Shown piece by piece: positions 1 through 12,262 of a DNA stretch of 64,000 bases. Source of the stretch: Antennarius striatus (taxonomy: Eukaryota > Chordata > Actinopteri > Lophiiformes > Antennariidae); NCBI RefSeq assembly GCF_040054535.1, contig NC_090796.1, positions 5,941,001 to 6,005,000 of the forward strand. Reading direction: 5' to 3'. The notes below the pieces were generated by a model, which saw nothing but the letters and a program-made list of their open reading frames with translations, was not told the DNA's origin and searched no databases. The translations under genes and the position numbers were made by a program. The first letter of the stretch is position 1. The number at the start of each line of letters is the position of its first letter.

Positions 1-533
1 AGCCCTTCAGTAACTCACCGTTAAAACGCATGTGTAAGTGGTTCAGGGTTAAAATAGAGGTTAAACATTTTGGAAATATTCAATACTCATTGATGCACTT
101 TGTTTGACAGAGATGAGAAGATCAATGTCATTCACATGTCTGTTAAACTAATGTGAAGCTAGAGGCTATAATTAAAGCTTTTCATTAGACCTGAGAGAGG
201 CAACCAAAATAAAGTAAATTAAAAGCCAACAGCACGCCTAAAACTAATTTATTCATCAAGATTATTTGATTAATTCATAAAAAAAAGTCAGAGAGAGACT
301 CTAAGACAGTACTTAAATAAATGATACAACAAATAATCAGATAGAGAACCCCCCTTAAAACTCAGATTATCACTTTTTTACACACTTTTTTATAAAAAAA
401 TTTACAGTCTACCTACATACTCTATTTTTCAGGCTTCATGCTAAGCTAACTGGACACTGTTGGTATGTTAATGTTAGTACAGTATATAAACAAGCTAATT
501 CCCCAAAATGTCATTTGTATTTTCAGTTTTTCA
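1..533. other. Intergenic, AT-rich, no gene seen
   Basis: AT-rich sequence without a convincing exon, promoter or repeat that I can name. Open frames here are short and have no protein character. Confidence 0.5.
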
Positions 534-606
534 GGGGCAGCATAGTGGTGCAGCGGGTGGTGCTGTCGCCTCACAGCAATTTGGTTCTAGGTTCGAATCC
601 TGATGA
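534..606 (+). repeat. tRNA-derived SINE head
   Basis: The segment has an A-box-like stretch (TGGTGCAGCGG, near 546) and a perfect B-box-like stretch (GGTTCGAATCC, 590-600) spaced as in a tRNA-type RNA polymerase III promoter. The wording around 'gcctcacagcaa' is typical of the tRNA head of abundant teleost SINEs. A related copy lies on the minus strand at about 19905-20005. It cannot be a working tRNA because the acceptor stem does not close. Confidence 0.65.
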
Positions 607-1070
607 TGTTAACAAGATCGGATGGTACAAGCAGACAAACCGTCGCGCACCTGGTGTTACCAGGGAACTGTGTGCTGTTTTCAGGTCCAACTGTGATGTT
701 TGAACACACAAACACTTACAACACATTGTGGAATTTATCTTTGAGAATTATACAAAGAAAAACAAGGGATATTCACTATTTGAATCTAAGCTGCTGAAAA
801 AAAAAGTGGTCATATTTCAGCTATGCAACCAAACCAAAAAATGTGAATAATTTATTTTCCCCACCAAAAAACCAACATGCTGTTAGAGCAATCACATTAT
901 TTTTGATATAATGTAAACCAAACTATCTGTTGGAAAATCCCCACCAGTTTTGGTTTAGCTCTTTGTACACCAAACTCCACCCATCGGCCGTCTCCTCCTG
1001 CTGGTCCTGACCCCGTCGCTCCAACCACTCCACAATCCCAAGCAGAGCAATGCACACACTTTAGATGTAC

Positions 1071-1242
1071 CTATCTTGCATTTGTCAAACTGGGATGTGA
1101 TGCTGATTAGCTTCCTGGTAGAACCGCTACCACCCACTCCCAGAGCCGATGTGGGGTTCCTCCTGGTGGGCCCGACGGCCGATGGAGAGCTGTAGCCGCT
1201 GCTGTTTGTTTGCCCTGTGTCCTTATTTCCGTGAATTCTGGC
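1071..1242 (-). CDS. Possible coding exon of an unidentified gene
   Basis: On the minus strand a good acceptor (CTTCCTGTCAG, ending at 1243) is followed by about 57 open codons. A moderate donor (ATAG|GTACAT) follows 1071. The predicted peptide is Ser/Gly/Thr-rich with the look of a disordered linker (it includes NSSGYSSPSAVGPTRR) and ends in a more hydrophobic stretch. I do not recognise the protein. No neighbouring exon could be tied to it in this window, so it may belong to a gene running off the left edge, or be chance. Confidence 0.25.
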
Positions 1243-2134
1243 CTGACAGGAAGAGTGGAGTTGAGACGAGACAATGGGCTATTGTAAGACAGTACTTAAG
1301 GTCCATGCAAGGCTAAAACAGGAAAACTTACAAAGACGGGCGCATGCACACACACAACCCAGTGTTCACAAATAAATACTCAGGCTCTAGCAGCAACAGT
1401 CATGTTCCCTGTCCTGTTTAGTGACCACCATCACTCTCCTTCGAAGATAGTGACTACATAGTCTAAATCTGCCCTCATCTGACCCTTTAGGTAAATCTCA
1501 AGACTTCAACATGAACACAGTTTAAAGCCCCAACCCTAAACGTACCTCTTTCCTGCGAGACAAGTAGTAAAGATCATATTTTACTTTTAAATAAATCTTA
1601 ATCACGCAGAACGTTTTATGAACTGAGGTACCACAGCTTCTCTGTTTAATGGTAATGTTATTGGCAGACTGGATACGCCCGTTAATGCTGGAGGCTCACG
1701 AACACGACGTCACGATGCACCGACACACCCGGAGAGCTCTTTCCTCTAGCTGACCGCAGCGCAGGGAGAAGCTGGGCCACTCAAGGTTGAGTGTAAAAAA
1801 CAGATCTTATTTCTTGCTATGCAAAAATGAACAAAGCCGAATACATTTGCATAGTTTCACTTTATGCCTTTTGCTGTTTAGGAACTTTCAGTATTTGTGT
1901 TTTTCTAACAAACTGAATTTAGTGAGAGGGACACCCTGAGGGTTTCCCTGACAGGACTCAAAAACTTTTTGATGTTTTCTCACATAATTGTATGTACACA
2001 TCTCTCATGAGTATCGAGATGCTTTTACATACTTTGGGAATTTTAAGAAGGAGGAATTGAGATTAATAGTTTAAGTAATCTATAGTTGCTGTCAGACTAA
2101 AGCTGCACAGTTTGTCAAATGTATTTTCTGTGCA

Positions 2135-2140
<6 letters not shown>
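1243..2140. other. Intergenic; small CpG-rich patch near 1670-1780
   Basis: No exon is convincing. The stretch 1670-1780 is richer in CpG than its surroundings and contains ACGTCA. It could be a promoter of a leftward gene, but nothing else supports that. Confidence 0.3.

Positions 2141-2204
<64 letters not shown>
2141..2204. repeat. (CA)n microsatellite
   Basis: Uninterrupted CA dinucleotide repeat of about 32 units. Confidence 0.97.
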
Positions 2205-2206
<2 letters not shown>

Positions 2207-2491
2207 ACCATGTCCATGTCTCAGTCTGTGACCTCGACCACGTCACCTTTCAGGTCAACTGGGAGACCTGAGATCTGAGACTGAGTGATCTATGGATGCA
2301 CACAGGATTTCTAAAGAGCTATTTACAGTGTGGAGGTATGTGGCAGAGCAGTGCTGCTTCTGTGCTGTGGCTGAGATTATAGATTCCCTCTTCAAAGTGT
2401 GTGCATCTACTCTTAAATAAACTGTTACCTGTGTTTGTTTAGTTGATCCATCAGACGGTCGAGTCCAAGGCTCCTATAGAAGAGAGGTCAG

Positions 2492-2618
<127 letters not shown>

Positions 2619-2702
2619 ACTGTGAGGAATGTCAATGTCTGACCTCTGTGTATGTTGCACATGGATGATTGACCTGGAAGACTGACCCATGTGTTCTGGC
2701 TT

Positions 2703-4055
<1,353 letters not shown>

Positions 4056-4082
4056 GTGTGTGTGTGTGTGGGTGTGTGTGTG

Positions 4083-4114
<32 letters not shown>

Positions 4115-4135
4115 TGCGTGTGTGTGTGTGTGTGT
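4056..4135. repeat. (GT)n with an embedded (CGTG)n block
   Basis: A GT repeat interrupted at 4096-4120 by a run of CGTG units. This is an almost pure alternating purine-pyrimidine tract containing CpG steps. Confidence 0.95.
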
Positions 4136-4181
4136 TTGGAGGCTTGTAGGAGCATGTGTGTGCATGCAGTGCGGAGGACTC

Positions 4182-4182
<1 letters not shown>

Positions 4183-4261
<79 letters not shown>
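4183..4261. repeat. (GT)n microsatellite, about 39 units
   Basis: Uninterrupted GT repeat lying 47 bp after the mixed GT/CGTG tract at 4056-4135. Confidence 0.97.
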
Positions 4262-4262
<1 letters not shown>

Positions 4263-4607
4263 CATCTCCTCTGGGATCTGCTGGCAGATGCAGCAGACTG
4301 TGGGTACAGAGAGGCGGATAAAGTTTGGCTCAGCCTGCAATCCAACCACCCTAAAACCAAAGAGCCACGCATGCAGTCCTTTTTATTTCATTCGCCTCTC
4401 TTGTCTGTTTTGAAAAATCTTTTTTCTTTCTTTGCATTTGTCTTTGTTGGTTTAACTAAACACAAATCTTTGTCTATCTTTGGTCAACACGCTCACATCA
4501 GATGTTTCAATCAGTCGAATACTGATGTTGTTGATAAAATCTGTTTTTTTACTCGTTTACAGATGAAAAAACAACTCCTGAGGAAAAATACTGTATGTCT
4601 TTCATTA

Positions 4608-4795
4608 GTTACCTACTCCAGGGAGGTTGTTTACACAGGAGCTGTTTGTTGGTTACCTCCACCGAAGAGGGTTGTTTTCTAATCATGTCCATTTGTTTGT
4701 TGGTTCCCAGCAGGATAAGGTAAAAAACTACCAAATGGATTTCCCTGAAATTGAGTGGGAGGATGGGTCTTGGGCCAGAATATTTGGCTGTGAAC
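4608..4795 (+). repeat. Degraded dispersed repeat
   Basis: The text pattern (a 'gttacctccaccgaagagg' phrase, then 'tttgttggttcccagcagga', then 'ctaccaaatggatttccctgaaattg') resembles a dispersed repeat I recall as widespread in fish genomes. I cannot assign a family from sequence alone. Confidence 0.4.
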
Positions 4796-7700
4796 TTTTT
4801 TTTAACATTAAGAGACAAACTTTTTCTTTAAAACAAACATTTTATTCTCAGAGTCCATAAATGGGGCTGATATCTATGAGTATGTATTTGTGAGGAGCAT
4901 GTATTTATATAACTGTCCTGTAGTTGTTTTTTTCTTTGTCTTTTAGCAGGATTTCATTTGGACAGATCTTCATGAGAGGATTGGGTGATGAGCAGGAATA
5001 TCAGATTGCTGTGAGGAAGCAGTTATAGCTCAGGATATGCCTGCAACCCAGCAGTTCATGGCTAAACGTCGGTAGTATTGCAAGAGAGTGTGAAAAATCA
5101 AATCAGTAAGTAAATAAAGAAGTTTTATGTTTTAAAAAAGGACCCTCGGCTCTCTTCATAGATCATTTACTTCAGATTTTAAATAATGATGGTTTCATCT
5201 TACGACAGACAAAACTTTGTTCTGACATGAAAGCAAAAAAAAAAAAAAAAAGTTCTCCTGAAATGTTCCACGATTGCCATGTTCCAGCCATAGGAACGTT
5301 TTTCAGATCGTATCCTACTCTTTCTTGTCAAGTCGCACTGATGTTCATTCTTAAAGAAAAACATCTTAAAGAAAAACATCTCTTACACTTAAAAGCAGTA
5401 ATGAGCAATCCAAGCTTGTTTCTTTGTCTGCTGTTTTTTTGTTTGTTTGTTTTTTGAGGGAAGAAGAATGTAATGTATGTATTTGGTGGGTTAGGATAGT
5501 TTTTAAATTCCTTTTAAAGACATGACTTTATGTATAAATTTCAGTTCAAAGGTCACTGACATTGGTTCATAACATGAGGATTGACATTAAAATCATCCAC
5601 TGATCACTGATCACATCCACTGATGTCCCAGTGACGACTTCTGTGGTCGTATGTGGTTTGAGTGCGCTACTCATGAATGTCTCTCAGTTGGAACAAATGA
5701 GGATAAAACAGGAAACTGGCTGAGTGAAAAACAAATGTGCATTTTAAAAGTTAACCGGGTGTTTATAATAAACTGAGGAGCAGAAGGTTGTGTTTGTCTA
5801 ATTATTGCAGATGTTGTGGAATACATTTTAAAAAAGCAAATACCCCACTGTGAAGGTGTCAAGTCTTATTCTATTTTTCACATAAGGAGAAGGGATGAGC
5901 TTAAATATCATGCTGACATTGCTTTTGATGTCTTCAAATTCAAAACAGCTTGATAACTTATGAATTCATGTGAGTAGAACGCAAACGCGCCAGAGCAATT
6001 TTCATATTTTGTCGTCCTTTCAGCCGCTGAGGACAAACACAGAAACAATGCCTTTATTTGAACTGCTGCTGGTTTCTTTCCAGCTTCACTTTGGCAGGCT
6101 GCTCGAGGTTCACGTCCATTTCCAACCGGCAGCTATCAGTCTGATGGAAACTGAGTCCAGCGAGAGATCATCAGTTGACTACTCACACAACACTGAAAAA
6201 GTCTGACCAAAATTATTTGGAATTATTCACAAAGTTGTATAATTAGACCAGTGGCTTTCAACTGCAGTGGAAAATATTCAAAGCGGAGCCTTAGGACAGA
6301 GAAAGAAGTAACGAGTGCTTGCAGAAAAATGGGCACATAGTGCACCGGTACCAGCTCATACCACACATCTTAAGATAATTAGAGAGTGGAAACGCGTTTT
6401 TGTATTCCCATCAGTGTTTCCATCCACGTGCGTCCCCCAGCAAATGATTAATTTGGAACTGAGGAATGTGTGCTCACTGTTTAGTCTTCCGCTCCTCTGG
6501 GTTGTAACCCCTGACACAACCAGATCACCTCTGAAAACCATCACACATCTGCTTGTCTAAACTATGGTGCAGATACCAGGACCAGCCTCCTCCATATTCA
6601 ACCTCCAACCATCCTTTCCTCCGTCCAAATCAAAACTCCGCAAACGGCAGACTTCATTTTCATCGATGCAGACTCTAACAGTCTGGACAGGCATTTCCTG
6701 TGGGTGGGAACTGAGAGCAGAGACATTCTTGGTCCAGGCACCTCCACTTCCTGTCTCTGTTAACAACACACAGAAAGACACAGTGTCTGGGTCTGCTCTA
6801 ATTTTATACTTTACATCTTTTCCAGTGGTAGACTAAGTTTAAACACCAAGATTACTAATGTTGCATGTAAACAATAGTAAGAGGGCCAAGGTCAAAGTCT
6901 CAGTGCTCAGATTATCTGTGGAACGGAATGAACATGTGAACCCAGTGTTAGACACGTGTGTGATAGACACACTAGGATAAGATAAGGATGGATTGTGTAT
7001 AAAAACATATCAGAGCAGAAAACCCAGAAAGGTGCATTTTAAGCAGGTCATTGTGTCAGGGAGGGTTTTCCTTTTCCGTTACTGCATGTACCTGCTTGTT
7101 TATGTGCACCAAGGGGTGTTGGAATAGCTGTGATAATCAATTCCTGTCCTCCCAGGGGTCAACAGCTGCACCAAAGTGTTGGTATGTGACAGCTGTCGTG
7201 TGTCTTCAGGGGTTCCCTAAAAAGCCAAAGTTCAAAAGTAGATGCAAATTACAGAATCAACAGCACCATTTGCACCTTCTTTTTTTTTATAGGTATTTCT
7301 TTGCAAGGTAAAATTACAGGTTGATTTTATATAACTAGACATTTTAAATGATTTCATATACCAATGATCTAGTGAACACTGGAAACTAAAACATACTTGT
7401 TCACTTGTCTCATTCCTCTTTAATCTTCTAAATGTTTTCACCGAAATCCTTCATTGCAATTTATGTAATTTCTTTCAAAAAAAAGATATGCATGATTTTA
7501 CAGTTCTGTAACCTCAAACGAATATTACCCTGCATCAGTGATCTACAATGGGGTCACTAGAAAGGGCATCTGTGTTTTGCGATCACCGGTATGTGGAAAG
7601 GTAAGTTGTGAATTTGAAAGTTAAATATTAGTTCCTGCAAATTGAAATTGCACTATTACAAATGTGACTGAAGCATTCTAAACGTGGGGATTTTATGCAG

Positions 7701-7814
7701 TTTCCTCAATGCACTACACCAAAAACCGTAAGATGCATGAAATTACGTATGTTTGTGCTGTATTTATGTGTTGTTACTGCTCTCTTCTGGTCAACAGTGA
7801 ACATGACAACTCCA
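4796..7814. other. Intergenic, no gene seen
   Basis: AT-rich sequence with an A-run at 5233-5250 and a short direct repeat at about 5352-5384. All open frames are under 95 codons with no recognisable protein. Confidence 0.45.
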
Positions 7815-7826
7815 CGGTATAATACA

Positions 7827-7969
7827 AATTATTTATTAAACATATTTATTCCCAAAAAAAATAAACTCACAGGAACTCTTCATGTTGTGGCTTTGGTCTT
7901 TGACAAACACTTCATTTTGTAACAGACATGCAAACTATGTATTTCAGAACCAGGTTTAGCAGTGTTTCT
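7827..7969 (-). terminator. 3' UTR and poly(A) signals of the EndoIV gene
   Basis: Downstream of the TGA at 7970-7972 the minus strand has two AATAAA hexamers, at 7845-7850 and 7832-7837. The mature 3' end is probably within about 30 bp below them, giving a short 3' UTR. Confidence 0.55.
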
Positions 7970-10161
7970 TCAGCGTGTTCTCTTTTTTTTCTCACAGAGG
8001 GAATTGAGAAGCTCAATCTGCTCTGGATACTGGAATCCTAGCCTGCAGAAAAAACACATCAGTCATGTTATAACTTAATTTCACATATTTATCACATCCT
8101 GGTAAATATCTGTGGAGCTGCACAGCGATCTGATGTGTGGCTATGAATCGCTTTAGCTGGAGGGCAGAGCAGCTAAAGAATCTCTACAAAGTACTGCAGA
8201 CACTTGTCAATAAGTGGTGAATCATTTGGAAATTGCAGCAGTCTTTAAAGGAGCACTTTTTGTTTTATTTGGGGAAAAAACCCTTGTAATATATGAAATA
8301 CTGATGTATTTCAAATGTTCTTGTTTGATTATCATTTGATTATTTGGTTCTGCAGCTGATCAATTGGATGTTTTCAAAGTAAATCTAATGTACACGGCGA
8401 CTGCTGAAAAGGTTTGTCAGATCAGACTGTAACTTCTCCTGGTCTTCGCAGTCATCTCACCGTCCAGGAGTCTCCAGTAACAGAGGGATGTCGTCCAGTC
8501 TGGGCTCATTAACAAGGTCGTGGAAAGCGGTAAGTCCAATGAGACCTTTACCAATGTCTTCATGTCGATCAAGATTGCAGCCGACCTTGCCTGCAAATAG
8601 ATAAATAACACCAAAAGGATGAGAGATGAAACAACAGACTGACTGTGTAAGTCCTGGATGTACCTTTGGAATCATTGACATGGATCGCTTTGAGGTAGTG
8701 GAGACCCACTTCCTGATCAAATTCATCAAGCATGGCCTTCACCCCTCCCTCTGCAGACAGGTCATATCCTAAAAAAACCAAAAAACTGTAAAAACCTTAC
8801 GCAGCTGTATTATTTTATGACTTCATATGCATCTTCTCTGTATCAACTGCTGAAAGTTTGGATGTCATGAACTTGACTTACCTGCTGCGAAGGCGTGGCA
8901 GGTGTCCAGACACACTCCCATTCTGCTCTGGTCTCTCACTTTGTCTATGATGCTCCTCAGCTCGGAAAACTTTCCTCCCAGCGTGTGGCCCTGGCCACAC
9001 ATGTTCTCCAACACTGACCGATTTGAGGGTAAAAAGGAAAAGAATATTTACAACAATACCAAAGTAGCCTGTTATTGTCACACCAGTGACTTTTTATTTT
9101 GGGGAAAATAAGTCAAAATAACTGGTAACAAATAAAGCAACACATGTGAATTACAGTATTTTCGGCACTATAAGGCGCACCTACAAGCCTTTTTCTCAAA
9201 AACCAACGGTGCGCCTTATATATGAAGAAAATTTTAAAATAGGACATTCATTGAATGTACGCCTTATAGTCTAGTGCGCCTTATAGTGTGGAAGATACTG
9301 TAGATGCAAAGGGATTCCGCGACCACCACTGACTGAGAGGCGTGGTACGCTCTGGACAAGTTTCATCGCTGAGCCACACGAAAGACAAAGAACCATCACA
9401 CACACATTTTAGTTTTCCTGTGTTACTGTGTTTTCCCATCTACCTGTAACCACAGCAGGTGTTTGCCTGTGAGCATGGTTGATGGCTCCTGCTATCTTCT
9501 TTGCACATTCTTCAGTGGAGATGATACCTAAGGAGGATCCAGGGTGAAAGTTGTAGAGGTCGAGTCCCAGACGGTTGCAGCGGCTGAGCTCGTCCACCAG
9601 CAGAGCCTGGCTCTTCTCAAACACATCTGAGTGCCACATGGTACACAAACCACAAGACGTCAGAGGAGAGAAGTCAAGGCCGGGACGCACAGGAGACATC
9701 CACCAGTGGGTTGACTCACCCTCTTTAGGAGATCCACAGTTCATCAGGTAGGATCCGTGAGGCACAATGTGAGCTGGGTCGAACTCGTGGAGGGCACACC
9801 GCTCCTGAGACTTCTCTGCAGCTGCCTGGTCCAGAGCAGGCCTCTTCCAAGACCTCTGAGAACCCAGAAACATGGCAAAGCTTCTGCCGCCGATCTCTGT
9901 GCAGGCCTCCACTGCTTTCCAGATCCCACCTGGAGGCAGGAAACAGCACAAGACATGAGGTTAAATTAGTGTTTAAACAGTTTAGGAGCATTAGCCAAGA
10001 TGGCATCCAGCCTCACCTTGGATGCCAACATGTGCTCCAATATATTTCTTATTCCCACGCCTCTTAGTCTTCTTGACTCCTCTCTCCTCGTCCTTCCTGT
10101 CTGGACTCTGGTGGTCCTCTTGGGCTTTTCTTGTCTTTATTTCACACTTTTTGGGAGCCAT
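7970..10161 (-). CDS. Endonuclease IV-type apurinic/apyrimidinic endonuclease (7 coding exons)
   Basis: Base-excision-repair enzyme of the EndoIV/Nfo/Apn1 family: it cuts the backbone 5' of abasic sites and trims 3' blocks with a trinuclear zinc centre in a TIM barrel. Coding exons, minus strand: 10161-10017, 9929-9720, 9626-9444, 9013-8882, 8768-8664, 8590-8461, 8042-7970. They total 978 nt, or 325 aa, with GT-AG junctions throughout. All nine zinc ligands known from E. coli Nfo are present at a constant offset of 37: H106 (PHGSYL), H146 (FHPGS), E182 (VLEN), D216 and H219 (LDTCH), H253 (IHVND), D266 and H268 (DRH), E298 (LLET). The H7 equivalent is H44 (GAHV). The extra 37 N-terminal residues are Lys/Arg-rich ([10 protein letters not shown]) and could be a nuclear localisation signal. 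The start is the first ATG in a good context before the basic extension. The gene looks intact. It is divergent from tnrc6b. Confidence 0.93.
9154..9300. mobile_element. Palindromic MITE, copy 1 (EndoIV intron 3)
   Basis: Starts CAGTATTTTCGGCAC and ends in the inverted counterpart GTGTGGAAGATACTG, with TA on both sides (9152-9153 and 9301-9302). Motifs like 'ataaggcgcac' recur inside in both orientations. The shortest of three copies in the window. The TA flanks suggest a Tc1/mariner-type target duplication, although TA could also be part of the terminal repeat. Confidence 0.75.
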
Positions 10162-10639
10162 TCTGGGAAATTATGATGCAACACTTGTTGATGAGCAAAT
10201 CGGCACAAAAGAATCGCGATTCTAGATGTGAGGCTGGCATGAGTTCGACTGTCAGAGTTCTCTAAGGTCAATCTCGTCGTTTCGTGCGTCCCTCCGGCGG
10301 GAACCAGCCAGTCAGGGGGCCTGAAGGCGGCGGCCGAGGGCTGCCCGTTACAGACGACTCACACTGAGCAGCAAAATGGCCGCCCGTCAGCCGACTGAGT
10401 CCACAACGCTTTGAATTTTAAATTCTCCTGCACATTAGGGTTTACACCGTTACAGCGTTAGTACTTATTTGCGAAGCAGTAGCGTGTTACGTGTGTGTTT
10501 TTCATCATCTGTCACTTACTTGACTTTCTGCTCAGGCGTCGCTCTTCTTGTAGCCTCGAATGCCTCAAAAAGCATCGCACTGAAGCACTTTAGCTAAGCT
10601 AACTAGCAGACTGGCTTTTCTTCATATGTGATTCCCGAG
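10162..10639. promoter_or_regulatory. Shared bidirectional promoter and tnrc6b non-coding exon 1
   Basis: The EndoIV start codon (10161, minus) and the tnrc6b leader lie head to head. The interval 10260-10400 is GC- and CpG-rich and contains AAAATGGCCGCC (10373-10384), close to a YY1 site. The tnrc6b leader ends with a strong donor, CCCGAG|GTGAGTAA, after 10639. The transcription start sites cannot be placed from sequence. No TATA box is evident. Confidence 0.6.
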
Positions 10640-11356
10640 GTGAGTAACTTGACGTTTGTGTGTAATTTATAAGATTTCAGACTTAGCACGCATGCTAAAT
10701 GCACCGTGTTTGACTAATTACTGTGTTAAGTCTTGATAGCCAAGCTAGCGCCTTTAGCCCGGCTACTTGTAGCTTCTGTCTAGTTAAGTCTCAGTAACCT
10801 CGTTAGCCTCTGTTAGCATTAGCTCTGGGATAGCATTATTAGTAACTATTAACATTAGCTGAGTAGGATATGTAGCTCAAGTCTGACTTTTGTTGTTAAA
10901 GACGTGTGTCTACAGAACAGAGACGCTACCTAGCAAACGTTTCACAGCTGCTTGGTGTCTTTAAAGTAAACGCATTAATGTACGTGCTAATCTGTGTCTG
11001 CGTATTTAACGAGTATGGGCAGAAACCACTCCTTCACGTTAGCCGTCGACCTGATGCAGAATGTTAACAGCAGCTGCTGTTGAACTCGTCGCCTCAGTAA
11101 ACTATAATGACATGAGTGAAGGTGTTTGCTCATGAACTCAAATGTTAATCCGTGTATTCAAGGTTCAGTTTGAGCAGCTCAAGAAAAAACTACTTCGTGT
11201 TGAATAAAAAATAAATAAATAAATAGTGTGGTAACGTTAGCTAGATCGCTAAATGCAGATGATCCTTTGACAACGTTGACGGAACAGGACGTGAAGAGGC
11301 AGCGTTAGCTGGTGTGTGTCAGCTATTTGGAGCGAGGCTGGACAGATCTGTGACTT

Positions 11357-11405
11357 TATAATAATAATAATATTGATAATTATAATAATTAATAATAATA
11401 ATAAT
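11357..11405. repeat. (TAA)n-like imperfect microsatellite
   Basis: Imperfect ATA/TAA repeat within tnrc6b intron 1. Confidence 0.9.
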
Positions 11406-11463
11406 GGTGTGTGGGCTCCTGATCAAGAAGGCCTGTGGGCAGATGAACGTCAGGAAAGACGTG

Positions 11464-11465
<2 letters not shown>

Positions 11466-11534
<69 letters not shown>
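11466..11534. repeat. (CA)n microsatellite
   Basis: Uninterrupted CA repeat within tnrc6b intron 1. Confidence 0.97.
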
Positions 11535-11536
<2 letters not shown>

Positions 11537-12262
11537 TTGGGTCGTGGCTGTTCAAGTGTATGCAGTTTAATTGCCTGTTGTAATGGGAATTAAATAGTTT
11601 TCAGGGTTGTATTTGTCATTTTCAAAGCTGGGATACATCTAACAGGTGGACCATCTTTTCTAGATTACTGACAAACCTGTTCAAGGAAAAAGTAGCACAA
11701 GTTAATAATGACAGAACTGCTTAAAAAGATCACGCCACTTGATTTTTTGCATGTTCACCTTCTGGGTTAACCCAGTGAATCATGTTAATGACAATGCAGT
11801 TTTTCCATGGGTATTTTAAGACTTAAATGATGTTCAATGGAAGATTTGCTGCGAAATCATACTTAATATTCAACTTGAACAATACATGCAAATTCATTTG
11901 TGTGTTTGATGATGTTTTGTTAAATTAATCCAACCCTGACTCGGTTGGTTAAATCTAACCATTATCACTTTGTAATATTCTCTATACCTATGATGATAAT
12001 GACTGTGTTTGTCCTGTAGTATTTTTAGTTTTTCTATGTAAACAACTCATCCAGTCAAGTACACAGTATTTCGTCACTGACTCATGGATGTTTTCTTCTT
12101 GCCGTGGCTATTCTAAACTGGTAGTCAGTGGTTGACCAGTGATGATCTGAAATTAATTGCCACTGAACAAGCAAGTGGCCACTGTGATTTAAGTGTGTTA
12201 CTAAATTGTGATTATTATTTTTTCTCTAGAAGAGAAGAGTGTCAGGACAGGAGTAGTAGTTC

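Noticed and set aside
534-606. Possible tRNA gene
   Set aside because: A- and B-box-like motifs are present but no cloverleaf acceptor stem forms; it fits a SINE head.
9154-9300. Possible CRISPR-like array because of short repeated 'ggcgcac' motifs
   Set aside because: The motifs are in both orientations inside a TA-flanked palindromic element in a vertebrate intron; no spacers of constant length.
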